Of a stretch of 64,000 nt of DNA, positions 45,012 to 54,974 are shown in pieces. The notes under the pieces were generated by a model, which saw nothing but the letters and a program-made list of their open reading frames with translations, was not told the origin of the DNA and did no database searches. Every line of letters begins with the position of its first letter. Position 1 is the stretch's first letter. This DNA is from Anaeromassilibacillus sp. An200 (GTDB taxonomy: Bacteria > Bacillota > Clostridia > Oscillospirales > Acutalibacteraceae), in the NCBI RefSeq assembly GCF_002160025.1, contig NZ_NFJU01000007.1:62001-126000 (forward strand). Reading direction: 5' to 3'. A program made the position numbers and the translations under genes.

Positions 45012-46406
45012 ATGGATGAAATCAAGCAGCAAATGGTAAAGGAAAACAAGATGGGGACTCGCCCCATGCTTCCGCTGATTATTTCCATGGCTCTGCCCAC
45101 TATGTTTTCCATGCTGGTGCAGGCGCTGTATAATGTGGTGGACAGCTATTTCGTGGCTCAGGTCAGCGAGGATTCCCTAACCGCCGTTTCCCTGGTATTC
45201 CCCATACAGACACTTTTGATCGCCTTCGCGGTGGGAACGGGCGTCGGCATCAACTCTTTGGTGGCGCGCCGCCTGGGAGAAAAACGGCAGGATGAAGCGG
45301 ACAACGCCGCCACACATGGCCTTCTGCTCGGCATATGCAACTGGATTTTGTTTGCCCTCATCGGCCTGTTCGGCTCCCAGCCCTTCTTTGCGGCTTTCAC
45401 CTCCGACGCGGCGCTGATCAAAATGGGCGTGGACTACATGAGCATTGTGTGCATCTTCTCCTTCGGCGTCTTTGTGGAAATCAACATTGAAAAGATGCTG
45501 CAAGCTACAGGCAATATGATTTACCCGATGATTTTCCAGCTGATCGGCGCTGTTGTCAACATCATTCTGGATCCTGTGTTCATCTTCGGATATCTGGGCA
45601 TACCTGCCATGGGAGTGGCCGGCGCGGCGATTGCGACTGTCATCGGCCAGATTCTCAGCATGATCACCGCCCTGATCGTCCTGTTCACGCAGGAGCATGA
45701 CGTGAAGGTGCAGCTGCGCGGCTTCCGTTTCCACTGGCAGACTGTGAAAAACATTTATGTGGTCGGCGCGCCTTCCATCGTGATGCAGGCCATTGGCTCC
45801 GTCATGACCATAGGCATGAACGCCATCCTGATTACATTTGGAAACACCGCCGTTGCCTTCTTCGGCGTATATTTCAAGCTGCAATCTTTTGTGTTCATGC
45901 CGGTGTTTGGCCTGACGCAGGGCGTCATGCCCATCATGGGATACAACTTCGGCGCCCGCAATAAGCATCGCCTGCTCTCCGCCCTGCGTATCTGCTGTAT
46001 CATCGCAATCGTGATCATGGCGGTCGGGCTGGTGGTGTTCCAGCTGATCCCTGCCCAGCTGCTTTCGATTTTCAACGCTTCCTCCAATATGCTGGCCATC
46101 GGCGTACCGGCTCTGCGCACCATCAGCCTGTGCTTTATCCCCGCCGCGCTCGGCATTGCTTTCTCCACGCTTTTCCAGGCTGTGGGCAGCGGCATTTCCA
46201 GCCTGATTGTCTCGCTTCTCCGCCAGCTGATCCTGCTGCTTCCCTGCGCCTATTTCCTCTCGCAGATCAGCCTCGACGCCGTGTGGTATGCGTTCCCGCT
46301 AGCTGAGGTCTTTTCCTTGATCGCCAGCATGCTCATGGCATACCGCATTTACCAGCTCCAAATCCGCAATATGCCGGACAACCCTTCCGTGCCGCAGCAA
46401 GGCTGA
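45012..46406 (+). CDS. MATE-family multidrug/cation efflux transporter
   Basis: 464 residues with twelve hydrophobic helices. Typical blocks: FSMLVQALYNVVDSYFVAQV near the N terminus and QGVMPIMGYNFGARNKHR near residue 315. It would export drugs or metabolites using an Na+ or H+ gradient. RBS TGGAGGG. It diverges from a two-component system. A second, frameshifted MATE gene lies at 60574-61931. Confidence 0.9.
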   Translation: MDEIKQQMVKENKMGTRPMLPLIISMALPTMFSMLVQALYNVVDSYFVAQVSEDSLTAVSLVFPIQTLLIAFAVGTGVGINSLVARRLGEKRQDEADNAATHGLLLGICNWILFALIGLFGSQPFFAAFTSDAALIKMGVDYMSIVCIFSFGVFVEINIEKMLQATGNMIYPMIFQLIGAVVNIILDPVFIFGYLGIPAMGVAGAAIATVIGQILSMITALIVLFTQEHDVKVQLRGFRFHWQTVKNIYVVGAPSIVMQAIGSVMTIGMNAILITFGNTAVAFFGVYFKLQSFVFMPVFGLTQGVMPIMGYNFGARNKHRLLSALRICCIIAIVIMAVGLVVFQLIPAQLLSIFNASSNMLAIGVPALRTISLCFIPAALGIAFSTLFQAVGSGISSLIVSLLRQLILLLPCAYFLSQISLDAVWYAFPLAEVFSLIASMLMAYRIYQLQIRNMPDNPSVPQQG

Positions 46407-46431
46407 CCTTCTGAAAATCCCAAAAAACGGC

Positions 46432-46452
46432 CCGCAGCTGGCCTGCCTGCGG
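46432..46452 (+). terminator. Weak stem-loop after the MATE gene
   Basis: CCGCAG (46432-46437) pairs with CTGCGG (46447-46452), followed by an AT stretch without a good T tract. The 285-base gap 46407-46691 also holds the promoter at 46561-46589 and nothing else recognisable. Confidence 0.35.
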
Positions 46453-46560
46453 ATATTATACTACACTGTACGCCCGCCTGTGTAGCGCAAAGAGAACAGA
46501 ATGGAAAGGCGACTCCACAAATTGCACAGATAACAAATTGAAAATGCCTTAAAAATTGAG

Positions 46561-46589
46561 TTGCCAAAATTGTGCAGACGTTGTATAAT
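46561..46589 (+). promoter_or_regulatory. Sigma-A promoter of the lipoprotein gene
   Basis: TTGCCA (46561-46566), 17-base spacer, perfect TATAAT (46584-46589). It leaves a leader of roughly 95 bases before the lipoprotein start. Confidence 0.75.
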
Positions 46590-46691
46590 AGCCATTGTTC
46601 ATTTGTTCGATTCCAATTTGGGAATCTGTACAAGGGTGTCTGGCCATGTGGAGGCCTTCACCATAAATTCAAACCACAGAGGAGAATGAAA

Positions 46692-47111
46692 ATGAAAAAG
46701 AGAATCGTATCCCTGATGGCCGTTGTGTGCCTGCTGTTCACCGTTGTTCTCAGCGGCTGCGGCGGTAAACCCTCCCTGGAGGACTACTTCAACTCCGAGA
46801 CTATGCAGAGCGCGATCAGCACCATGACTCAGCAGTATGAAGAGCAGGGCATGGGTGTGGAAGTCTATGCTGAGGGCGACGAAATGCACTACAAGTTCAC
46901 CCTCAAAGATCTGGAAACCACCGACGAGGACCGTGCAACCTACACCGAGCAGCTCCAGGCCGGCCTGGACGCCAATGCCGCCACCTTTGAGAGCATTGCC
47001 AACGAGGCGAAGGGCGCTGTTTCCAACAGCAACGTGGTTGTGGTTGTTACCTATGTGGATGGCGCCGGAAATGAGCTGCTTTCCCAGTCCTACTCCTCCA
47101 CCGCGGAATAA
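46692..47111 (+). CDS. Small secreted lipoprotein (DUF4854-like)
   Basis: 139 residues. Signal peptide with lipobox LSGC near residue 20, then a single alpha/beta domain of about 110 residues starting PSLEDYFNSETMQ. It resembles the DUF4854 lipoproteins frequent in gut Clostridia, with no known function. The second ATG is chosen because GAGGAG is correctly spaced from it. It has its own promoter and terminator, so it is monocistronic and may be well expressed. Confidence 0.72.
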   Translation: MKKRIVSLMAVVCLLFTVVLSGCGGKPSLEDYFNSETMQSAISTMTQQYEEQGMGVEVYAEGDEMHYKFTLKDLETTDEDRATYTEQLQAGLDANAATFESIANEAKGAVSNSNVVVVVTYVDGAGNELLSQSYSSTAE

Positions 47112-47135
47112 AACACAGAAACATAACAAACGCAC

Positions 47136-47183
47136 AAAAAGGCTTTCCCAACAGGGTGAATCCCCGTTGGGAAAGCCTTTTTT
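47136..47183. terminator. Bidirectional terminator
   Basis: AAAAAGGCTTTCCCAAC (47136-47152) pairs with GTTGGGAAAGCCTTTTTT (47166-47183). It ends the lipoprotein transcript and the convergent oxidoreductase transcript. Confidence 0.9.
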
Positions 47184-47201
47184 GACAGCAGTGATTCCTT
47201 T

Positions 47202-48170
47202 TTAAAGAGCGGACTTCGTTTCGTTAATCCGATCAAAAAGCTTCGCACAGGCCATGGTGTCCACCCACGGTACGACAGCGCTCTCCGTGCGCCCCTCGCG
47301 GATACATGTCACAGCATCCTCGATTTCATAGGTAAACCCATTTTGGGTTTCCTTGTCATAATAGTGCTCCACCAGGCTGCCGTCCGAATCATACAGGCAG
47401 CATTCCGAAGCGTAATGAGGGAACGGAAGAACAATCTTCCCTTTTTCTCCATACAGGACCATACTGTTTTCCACATTTGCCGCAAAGGTGGCGGACAGGC
47501 TGGCGAGCGTGTGTTCAAAATCAATCGAAATTTGATTGCTGAGATCCACGCCTGTCTCTCCCCAGACTGCCGATACCGCCATATTCCGAATCTTTTGATT
47601 CAGTAGGAAGGTGGTGATCTCATAGGCATATACGGTGATATCCTTGGCCGCTCCTCCGCCCAAATCCGGGCTCTGATAGCGGTTTTTCGGATCTGGCGGC
47701 GCCAGGAATCCGATGCTGAACTGGGAAATCACCGGAACGCCGATCCTTCCCTCCTCTATCCATTCCTTCACCTTGCGGACCGCGGGCAGATAACGGCTCC
47801 ATAAAGCTTCCATAACAAAGATTTTCTTCTTTGCGGCAGCTTCATAGACCTCCTCCGCTTCCCGGCTGTTCTGGAACATCGCCTTCTCGCACAAAACCGG
47901 CACATCATGTGCGATGCACAGCAGTGAGAGACGGGCATGATCGTTCGGCGTTACCGCGATATAAACACAATCCGGTTTTTCCTGCTCAAGCATGGCGGTG
48001 TAATCATCATAATAACGGTCAATATGGTTTTTTCCGGCAAAGGTTTTGGCCCGTTCGAGACTTTTACTCGCCACGGCACACACTTCACAGCCGTCCAAAA
48101 GCTGCACGGCTTCACGGAATCTCACCGCTATATTGCCTGCTCCCATAATAGCAAAACGAAATTTTTCCAT
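47202..48170 (-). CDS. Gfo/Idh/MocA-family oxidoreductase
   Basis: 322 residues. NAD(P)-binding motif FAIMGAGNIAVRF at the N terminus, the EKAM variant of the family's EKP catalytic motif near residue 96, and a C-terminal substrate domain (SPDLGGGAAKDITVYAYEI). Likely a sugar or cyclitol dehydrogenase. RBS AGGAGG. It lies 33 bases downstream of an AraC regulator gene on the same strand; that regulator diverges from the second fucosidase, so a link to fucosylated glycans is possible. Confidence 0.88.
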   Translation of the reverse strand: MEKFRFAIMGAGNIAVRFREAVQLLDGCEVCAVASKSLERAKTFAGKNHIDRYYDDYTAMLEQEKPDCVYIAVTPNDHARLSLLCIAHDVPVLCEKAMFQNSREAEEVYEAAAKKKIFVMEALWSRYLPAVRKVKEWIEEGRIGVPVISQFSIGFLAPPDPKNRYQSPDLGGGAAKDITVYAYEITTFLLNQKIRNMAVSAVWGETGVDLSNQISIDFEHTLASLSATFAANVENSMVLYGEKGKIVLPFPHYASECCLYDSDGSLVEHYYDKETQNGFTYEIEDAVTCIREGRTESAVVPWVDTMACAKLFDRINETKSAL

Positions 48171-48203
48171 GTTTTCCTCCTTTGGTTAACGCAATGGTAT
48201 CTG

Positions 48204-49007
48204 TTAAAACGGATACCGTTTTCTGTACTGCTGCGGGGATAGCCCGTAACGCGCCCGGAATCTCCGGGAAAAATAGAACTGATCGCAAAACCCAAACCGT
48301 TCGCTGATCTGCGCAATGGACAGCTTGGTCTGCTTGAGCTGTCTTTCCGCCGCCAGAAAAATTTCTTCATCCACATATCTGCCGACGGTCATCCCCAATT
48401 CCGCGCGAAACGCTTTCTCAAGCGTACTCTCGGAGACATGGGCATGTTCAGCCAGCTGCTTGACCGTCAGCTGAACGGAAAGATTTTTCCGGATATATGC
48501 CACCGCGTCCAAAATGCAGCGCGCATAATCGGTGCGGTTCAAATGAACCTCGTGGCGCTCCAGCATCGACAGGATGGTTCCATACAGCTCCTGACGCAGG
48601 CGCAAAGCATCGTCCGGCTGTTTGCTCGCGGCCAGCTCAATCATGCGCTGGATGCGCTCTGTTCCCGGCGTATCCACCATCATTTCCGAACATCCGCGAA
48701 ACAAATCCAACCCCGTGTCATCGATCAGCTGAATATGAAAATAGAGCTGCTCCATCTGGGTGCGGCAGGCATGGTCAAAGGAGAAGCCGGCGGGAAGGAA
48801 ATAACAGCACCCCGCCTTCATCTCAACGGTACGGCCTTCCGCCGTGGTAAAATAAGGGTCTCCCCCGCAAATATAATACAGCCGGGAATAAGAAGGAGAA
48901 ACCACATTTCCCACCCACTCCCGCGCGCTGCGCGCATGGCCGCAGTCGAGAATTCTCAAATGCAGTCCGTTCAGGCCGCAAAGGCTCTGGCACGGATGAA
49001 TGATCAT
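48204..49007 (-). CDS. AraC-family regulator
   Basis: 267 residues. The N-terminal sensing domain has a degenerate cupin pattern (MKAGCCYFLPAGFSFDHACR). The C-terminal pair of HTH motifs reads VKQLAEHAHVSESTLEKAFR and IAQISERFGFCDQFYFSRRF. The ATG is set by GGAGG eight bases upstream; the much longer frame upstream is antisense to the fucosidase. It is divergent from the GH29 fucosidase and is its probable activator. Confidence 0.86.
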   Translation of the reverse strand: MIIHPCQSLCGLNGLHLRILDCGHARSAREWVGNVVSPSYSRLYYICGGDPYFTTAEGRTVEMKAGCCYFLPAGFSFDHACRTQMEQLYFHIQLIDDTGLDLFRGCSEMMVDTPGTERIQRMIELAASKQPDDALRLRQELYGTILSMLERHEVHLNRTDYARCILDAVAYIRKNLSVQLTVKQLAEHAHVSESTLEKAFRAELGMTVGRYVDEEIFLAAERQLKQTKLSIAQISERFGFCDQFYFSRRFRARYGLSPQQYRKRYPF

Positions 49008-49041
49008 CGCAAAACCTCCATATTTTTCACTGTTTCTTCCC

Positions 49042-49100
49042 TTGAAAAAATCCATCTTCCCCAGTATCATTACGGTAAAAGGGGGAGCGAAACGCTTTCG
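49042..49100 (+). promoter_or_regulatory. Promoter and operator-like repeat of the second fucosidase gene
   Basis: TTGAAA (49042-49047), 17-base spacer, TATCAT (49065-49070). Just downstream, CGAAA-CGC-TTTCG at 49088-49100 is a short inverted repeat in the expected leader region and could be a repressor site. Confidence 0.55.
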
Positions 49101-49130
49101 TCCCCAACCGCAAGGGAGAGGAGACGTCTT

Positions 49131-50447
49131 ATGTCCAGCTATGTTACAAAAAGCACCCCGGGCGACACCGCGTGGTTTCGCCATGACCGTTTCGGCATGT
49201 TCATCCATTGGGGCCTGTATTCCATGCCGGCGCGTCACGAATGGGTGAAAACCAATGAGAAAATCCCGGAAGAGAAATACGATCAATACTTCCGGTATTT
49301 TGATCCCGATCTCTACGATCCTAAAGAATGGGCAAGGCAGGCAAAAGCCGCCGGAATGAAGTATGCCGTGATGACCACCAAGCATCACGAGGGCTTCTGC
49401 ATGTTCGATTCCCAGTATACCGACTACAAATGCACCAACACGCCCGCGGGCAGGGATCTGATCCGCGAATATGTGGACGCTTTCCGCGCCGAGGGGCTGC
49501 ACATCGGCTTTTACTATTCTCTGATCGACTGGCATCATCCGGATTTCCCCATCGACCATCTCCACCCGCGCCGCGACGATCCCGACGCCTATGAGCAGTC
49601 CAAAGGACAGGATATGCACCGGTATGCCGAATATATGCGCAACCAGGTCACCGAGCTGCTCACCAACTATGGCAAAATCGACATTCTCTGGTTCGATTTT
49701 TCCTATGACAAACAGCCCAACTTCCCCGACTGGATGAGCGGCAAGGGAAAAGATGAGTGGGAATCCGAGGAGCTGATCGCCGTCGCAAGAAAGCTTCAGC
49801 CTGGAATCATCATCGACAACCGGGCGCAAATTGAGCAGGATCTCTGGACGCCGGAGCAGTATCAGCTGCTGGAATGGCCGCGCCATAAGGAAACCGGCGA
49901 ACTGGTCACCTGGGAAGCCTGCCAGACCTTCTCCGGCTCCTGGGGCTACTACCGGGATGAAATGACGTGGAAATCCCCCAAAATGCTGATCCAGATGCTG
50001 ATCAACACCGTCTCCATCGGCGGAAACCTTCTGATGAACGTTGGCCCCACCTCGCGCGGTTACTTCGACAGCCGTGCCGAAGCGGCGCTTCAGGTCTACG
50101 CCGACTGGATGAAATACAACAGCCGTTCCATCTATGGCTGCACCATGGCAGAGCCGGAATATCTCGCCCTCTGCCCGAACGGCTGCAAACTTACCCAGAG
50201 CGAGGACGGAAAACGGCTGTATATCCACTTGTTCGAGTATCCCTATCAGTACCTGGAACTGAACGGGTTTGCAGGAAAGGTGGATTACATGCAATTCCTG
50301 CACGACGGCAGCGAGCTGTTGTTTGAAGAAAGGCAGATCTCCCATTTCAGCGAGGGCTGCACACAGCGCGACGATCTTCTTGCCGTCAAGCTTCCTGTCG
50401 TGGAGCCGAATGTGCTCGTTCCTGTTATCGAAGTATTCCTCAAATAA
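49131..50447 (+). CDS. Alpha-L-fucosidase, GH29 (second)
   Basis: 438 residues, no signal peptide. GH29 markers: FGMFIHWGLYSMPARHEWV near residue 22, MTTKHHEGFCMF near residue 80, GFYYSLIDWHHPD near 125 and KIDILWFDFSYDK near 182, which holds the probable Asp nucleophile. The start follows GGGAGAGGAG. It differs clearly from the fucosidase at 4298-5659 (more like the classical GH29-A type), so linkage preferences probably differ. Controlled with the divergent AraC gene. Confidence 0.92.
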   Translation: MSSYVTKSTPGDTAWFRHDRFGMFIHWGLYSMPARHEWVKTNEKIPEEKYDQYFRYFDPDLYDPKEWARQAKAAGMKYAVMTTKHHEGFCMFDSQYTDYKCTNTPAGRDLIREYVDAFRAEGLHIGFYYSLIDWHHPDFPIDHLHPRRDDPDAYEQSKGQDMHRYAEYMRNQVTELLTNYGKIDILWFDFSYDKQPNFPDWMSGKGKDEWESEELIAVARKLQPGIIIDNRAQIEQDLWTPEQYQLLEWPRHKETGELVTWEACQTFSGSWGYYRDEMTWKSPKMLIQMLINTVSIGGNLLMNVGPTSRGYFDSRAEAALQVYADWMKYNSRSIYGCTMAEPEYLALCPNGCKLTQSEDGKRLYIHLFEYPYQYLELNGFAGKVDYMQFLHDGSELLFEERQISHFSEGCTQRDDLLAVKLPVVEPNVLVPVIEVFLK

Positions 50448-50475
50448 TGTAGGTTCTGTGTTTAAGCAGATCATC

Positions 50476-50511
50476 GGGCGGACGCTTTTCGCAAGCGATC
50501 CGCCCATTTTT
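50476..50511. terminator. Terminator after the second fucosidase
   Basis: GGGCGGA (50476-50482) pairs with TCCGCCC around an inner CGCTT/AAGCG stem, then A and T6. It lies directly before the convergent SGNH hydrolase stop. Confidence 0.85.
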
Positions 50512-50513
50512 TC

Positions 50514-51245
50514 TTACGGTTCGTTGAAAATGGAATGAAGAAGCGAAACGGCAAAGAGCCAGTTCATCTCCCGGGTGGGATGGTTCAGCTGGTTCGCAAG
50601 CAGCTCCGTCGTGTCCACCCCGGCCTCGTGCATCGTTTTCCACTGCGCGTAACAGTCGCAGACCGGCACGCCGTGCTCGGCGCAGACTTTTCTGGCCGTT
50701 TCCATATATTGGTCCATCACCCCGGAATTTTGCAGCTCGCTGGCTCCTTTTGCCATCTCAAGGATCGTTTCGTCCTCCAGATGGCAGCTGATCTCCGTAC
50801 ACATCATGTTGGGCGTCATAAAGAGCGTTTCAATCCCCGCTTCCTGGAGACGATCGAAAATCTTTCCCAGCGCGTCTCCGTAAGTGGAAAGGCCATCCAG
50901 GCCGCCCCAGGAATCGTTCAGGCCATAGCAGACCACCGCCAGATCGGGGTGATGCACAATCACATCGCGCTCCAAACGTTCCAGGCCATGGGGCGCATTG
51001 TCGCCGCCGATCCCTGCATTCAGGATATTGACCGGCACACTGGGATACAGCAGGGCCAGCATCCGCTTGAGATAATGATGGTAAGCGGCTTCTGCGTCGT
51101 AATAAGCATCGATGGAACCATCGGATTTCTTATACAGCTCAAAGCAGGTCTGCGTCACGCTGTCGCCCAAAAAGGCAAAGGTCAAAGGACCCTGCCCCCA
51201 GTTATCCTTTGCTTTTGCTTTCAGCAAATCCCGGATTTTCTGCAT
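50514..51245 (-). CDS. SGNH/GDSL-family hydrolase
   Basis: 243 residues, no signal peptide. Block I AFLGDSVTQ with nucleophile Ser near residue 29, Gly block GIGGDNAPHG near 80, block III VVCYGLNDSW with Asn near 108, and a C-terminal NHPTREMN segment with the catalytic His. Esterases of this type often remove acetyl groups from glycans, which would suit the neighbouring fucosidase. RBS GGAAG. Confidence 0.83.
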   Translation of the reverse strand: MQKIRDLLKAKAKDNWGQGPLTFAFLGDSVTQTCFELYKKSDGSIDAYYDAEAAYHHYLKRMLALLYPSVPVNILNAGIGGDNAPHGLERLERDVIVHHPDLAVVCYGLNDSWGGLDGLSTYGDALGKIFDRLQEAGIETLFMTPNMMCTEISCHLEDETILEMAKGASELQNSGVMDQYMETARKVCAEHGVPVCDCYAQWKTMHEAGVDTTELLANQLNHPTREMNWLFAVSLLHSIFNEP

Positions 51246-51425
51246 TTTTCATCTTCCTTCCCCAAAAAGTCTCTTTCGCTGTCAGACTTCATCGAAAGAG
51301 ATCCAAGAACAAGATAACAGATTATGGGATTCAAATGCAACTGTTTTTTAAAGATTTCGCAATTTATTAATAAATACGTATCAAAAGAGCTTCTTTTTAA
51401 GAAAAAACCGCAAGATTTCGAAAAC

Positions 51426-53198
51426 TCACTCAAACTGAGCTGCATATAGCCTGTAGTATGTTCCCTTTTTCCGCATAAGCTCCTCATGTGTACCCTGCTC
51501 CACCACCTCGCCGTGTTCCATCACAAGAATATTGTCGGCATGCTGAATGGTGGACAGACGGTGAGCAATCACGAAAGAGGTTTTCCCCTTCATCAGCTCC
51601 TGCATGGCGCGCTGCACCTCGCGCTCCGTGTTTGTGTCGACATTGCTGGTCGCTTCGTCGAGAATGAGCATCTGCGTATTGTACAGCATAGCTCTGGCGA
51701 TCGTCAGAAGCTGCTTCTGGCCCTTGCTGATATTGCCGCCATCCTCGCTGATCACTGTGTTGTAGCCCTCCGGCAAACGCATGATATAGTGATGGATGCG
51801 AGCGGCCTTGGCCGCGGCGACTACTTCCTCCTTGGTCGCCCCCTCCTTGCCGTAAGCAATGTTCTCAAAGATCGTCCCCTGGAATACCCACGTATCCTGC
51901 AAAACCATCGCGTAGGCCCGGCGCAGGGAATCGCGCGTCACCTCGTGCAGCTCCTTGCCATCGACCAGAATCTCACCTGCATTCACATCGTAAAAGCGCA
52001 TGAGCAGGTTGATGATCGTTGTCTTGCCCGCACCGGTGTGGCCCACAATAGCAACGGTTTGTCCGGGCTTTGCCTTGAGATTCAGATCGTGCAGAACAAT
52101 TTTCCCCGGCAGATAGCCGAAGCTGACATGACGTGCCTCAACATCCCCCTGCACCTGTCCGAGCACCTGTGCGCCGGGAAGATCTGCCGGCTCTTCCGGC
52201 TGATCCAGCAGCGTAAACACGCGCTCCGCGGCTGCAAGGGCGGAATAAATCTCATTCATGATGTTTGCAATCTCATTAATAGGGCCGCTGAATTTACGCG
52301 AATACAGGACAAAGGAGGAGATCTGCTCCATCCCCGCCATACCAAGCATGTAGAGGGCCGCCCCCACCATGCCGATGAGCGACAGGCCCAGATTGTTGAT
52401 CATACCAACCGTCGGGCCGGTTGTCATGCCAAGTGAATCGGCATTCCGGTATGCCACAGCGGCTTCCCGGTTGATGCCGCTGAATTCTTCGCAAACGTCA
52501 TCCTCATAGGCATAGGCCAGGATCGTCTTTTGCCCCGAAAACATTTCCTCCACATAGCCGTTCATCCTTCCGTAAGCCGCGCTGCGTTTGGAATACAGCG
52601 GCCTGGTGCGCTTTCCCATGTAGCGGGTGAAAAAGATGGCAAGCGGAATCGGGATGCACAGGCAGGCGGTCATCGGCGCGGAAATGATGCACATCATCAC
52701 GAACGAGCCAACCACGGTGACAACACTTGTCAGGATCTGTACAAGATCGGCTGAAATGCTTGTCGTCACCACATCGATATCGTAGGAGACGCGGCTGATG
52801 ATATCGCCCGCCTGATTGCGATCAAAATAGCTTACCGGCAGAGCCATCAGCTTGGCAAACACATCGCGGCGCATCTTGTTGGCGATCCGGCGGCCAATAC
52901 GCATCATAGCCTGGTTGACCAGGAAAGACATGAGATTGCTGAACACATAAGCGATCAGCATACACCAGGCATAATAGGCCACGGTATCGAAATCAACCTG
53001 TCCTTTTCCAACCGCCGCGCCAATCGCCTTTCCCGCAAAGGTCGGGCCGAGCAGATTGCCGATGTTGCTGGCAAAAGTACAAAGCAGCAGGGCTGCCACC
53101 GCGACACGGTAGCTCATAATATACTGAAAAATGCGGCGCAGCGTTCCCTTTGCGTCCTTTGGTTTTTCCTTTTTTCCTCTTGGGGGTCCGGGCGGCAT
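51426..53198 (-). CDS. ABC exporter half-transporter (catalytically canonical Walker B subunit)
   Basis: 590 residues: six-helix membrane domain, then an ATPase domain with Walker A GHTGAGKTT, Walker B MLILDEATSN (catalytic Glu present) and H-loop AHRLST. The signature is unusual: ISKGQKQ in place of LSGGQ. It pairs with the next gene, whose ATPase shows the complementary defects. Multidrug or peptide exporter; the substrate is unknown. Confidence 0.9.
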   Translation of the reverse strand: MPPGPPRGKKEKPKDAKGTLRRIFQYIMSYRVAVAALLLCTFASNIGNLLGPTFAGKAIGAAVGKGQVDFDTVAYYAWCMLIAYVFSNLMSFLVNQAMMRIGRRIANKMRRDVFAKLMALPVSYFDRNQAGDIISRVSYDIDVVTTSISADLVQILTSVVTVVGSFVMMCIISAPMTACLCIPIPLAIFFTRYMGKRTRPLYSKRSAAYGRMNGYVEEMFSGQKTILAYAYEDDVCEEFSGINREAAVAYRNADSLGMTTGPTVGMINNLGLSLIGMVGAALYMLGMAGMEQISSFVLYSRKFSGPINEIANIMNEIYSALAAAERVFTLLDQPEEPADLPGAQVLGQVQGDVEARHVSFGYLPGKIVLHDLNLKAKPGQTVAIVGHTGAGKTTIINLLMRFYDVNAGEILVDGKELHEVTRDSLRRAYAMVLQDTWVFQGTIFENIAYGKEGATKEEVVAAAKAARIHHYIMRLPEGYNTVISEDGGNISKGQKQLLTIARAMLYNTQMLILDEATSNVDTNTEREVQRAMQELMKGKTSFVIAHRLSTIQHADNILVMEHGEVVEQGTHEELMRKKGTYYRLYAAQFE

Positions 53199-53213
53199 TG
53201 CTTTCCCTCCTCC

Positions 53214-54971
53214 TTATGCCAGTGCGCCCATCTGCGCCTGGTAAATCTCTTGATAGGCCGAACAGTTTTGCAGCAGCTCCTCGTGCGTGCCGTAGCCGAT
53301 GCAGTGCCCGTTATCCATCACCAGAATGTGGGTCATCGACTGGATCGAGCTCACACGCTGAGCCACCATGATGGTGGTCGAATTCCGGTGATGCTCAAAA
53401 ATCGCTTTGCGCAGAGCCGCGTCCGTCTTATAGTCAAGTGCCGAGGAGGAATCGTCCAGGATCAGGATCTCCGGATCCCCCGCCAGCGCGCGGGAAATCA
53501 GAAGCCTCTGCTTCTGGCCGCCGGAAAGGTTCGCTCCCTTGATATCCGCCTGGTAATCCAGGCCCTCCTCCAGTGAATCTATATACTCGGCGGCGACAGC
53601 GTCCTCCACCGCGCGCATCAGGGCGGCTTCGTCAAGATCGCGGCCAAACCGGATGTTTTCCCGCAGCGAGTTGAAAAACACCATATCGTTCTGAAACACC
53701 ACGCCGAAGCGGCGGTGCAGCTCATCCTTCTCATAGGTGCGCACGTCCCGGCCGTCAACAAACACACCGCCGTCCTCTACATCGTAAAAGCGCATGAGCA
53801 GATTGATGATCGTTGTTTTGCCGCAGCCCGTGGGGCCAATGATACCCAGGCTTTCTCCTCGCCGGAGTGCAAAGCTGATGTCGTACAGACACTGCTCCCG
53901 CTCCTCCCCCGCAAGGGAATGTTCCTGACTCTCCCCGGCCACCGGATAGCTGAAATTCACATGCTCAAAACGGATAAATTCATCCCCTGCCGGGTGTCTT
54001 GCCTCCTTCGGAGAAAGGATGCGCTGATCCACATCCGTGGCCAGCACCTGCCCGATCCGGTTGGCGGAAGCTGTGGCCTTGCTGGTCATCATAAAAATAC
54101 GGTTGATACCCATAACGCCCTGCATCACCATATTGAAATATGTCAGGAAGGCAAGGATCACACCTGGCTTCATCTGCCCTGCGTCGACGCGAAGCGCACC
54201 GATCCATACCACCAACGTCAATCCCACATTCAGGCACATCTGCATGAATGGGCCGGGAATGGCCATGATGGTGCTGGCCTTGATATCCGCCTTTGTCATC
54301 GCCCCGTTATAGCGGTCGAAGCGTCCCTTTTCATATTCCGTCTTGGAAAGCGCCTTGACCACGCGGATCCCGGTGATATCCTCGCGCATGGTCCGCACCA
54401 CATCATCCAGACGCTCCTGCACCTTGCGGTACAGCGGGATGCCATACCGGGAAACCGCCAGGACGACGACAATCAGAATGGGGGTAATGATGCACAGGAT
54501 GCTGGACAGAACGGGATCCATGATCAGCGTGACAGCAATACCGCCAAGCAGCATGATCGGCACACGCACGCACATGGTCTGGAGCGACTGGACACAGCTC
54601 TGCACATTGTAGCTGTCGCTCGTCATGCGGCTGATCAAACTCGGCAGGCCGAATGCGTCGAACTGCGCGCCGGAGAGGTTTGCCGTTTTGGTAAAGAGAG
54701 CCTGCCGGATGTCGTAAGAGACGCGGTGCGCATTGTCGACCGCGATCCGGTTGGCCAGCACATTGAGCTGCCGGGTGATGAGCGCGGTAACAATCATCAG
54801 TGAACCCCACAAAAGCACCTGTTCCATTTTTCCGAGCGGCACCACCTCGTCAATCAGGTATTCCAGAATATAGGGGATCAGAAGCTCCGTCACAGCGCCA
54901 AGAAGCTTGATGACCATGGAGAGCGTGATTTTATGCGAATAGGTCTTCATGTAGTGCAGGATCAGGCGCAT
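53214..54971 (-). CDS. ABC exporter half-transporter (degenerate-site subunit)
   Basis: 585 residues, same layout. Walker A GPTGCGKTT and signature LSGGQKQR are canonical, but Walker B reads LILDDSSSALD (Asp where the catalytic Glu should be) and the switch His is Gln (VAQRVSS). With the partner's altered signature this makes one degenerate and one active ATP site, as in TM287/288-type heterodimers. It is immediately downstream of a MarR regulator (3-base gap). Confidence 0.92.
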   Translation of the reverse strand: MRLILHYMKTYSHKITLSMVIKLLGAVTELLIPYILEYLIDEVVPLGKMEQVLLWGSLMIVTALITRQLNVLANRIAVDNAHRVSYDIRQALFTKTANLSGAQFDAFGLPSLISRMTSDSYNVQSCVQSLQTMCVRVPIMLLGGIAVTLIMDPVLSSILCIITPILIVVVLAVSRYGIPLYRKVQERLDDVVRTMREDITGIRVVKALSKTEYEKGRFDRYNGAMTKADIKASTIMAIPGPFMQMCLNVGLTLVVWIGALRVDAGQMKPGVILAFLTYFNMVMQGVMGINRIFMMTSKATASANRIGQVLATDVDQRILSPKEARHPAGDEFIRFEHVNFSYPVAGESQEHSLAGEEREQCLYDISFALRRGESLGIIGPTGCGKTTIINLLMRFYDVEDGGVFVDGRDVRTYEKDELHRRFGVVFQNDMVFFNSLRENIRFGRDLDEAALMRAVEDAVAAEYIDSLEEGLDYQADIKGANLSGGQKQRLLISRALAGDPEILILDDSSSALDYKTDAALRKAIFEHHRNSTTIMVAQRVSSIQSMTHILVMDNGHCIGYGTHEELLQNCSAYQEIYQAQMGALA

Positions 54972-54974
54972 GTC

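Noticed and set aside
49008-50507. N-terminal extension in frame with the AraC regulator at 48204-49007
   Set aside because: It is antisense to the GH29 fucosidase; GGAGG marks the ATG at 49007.
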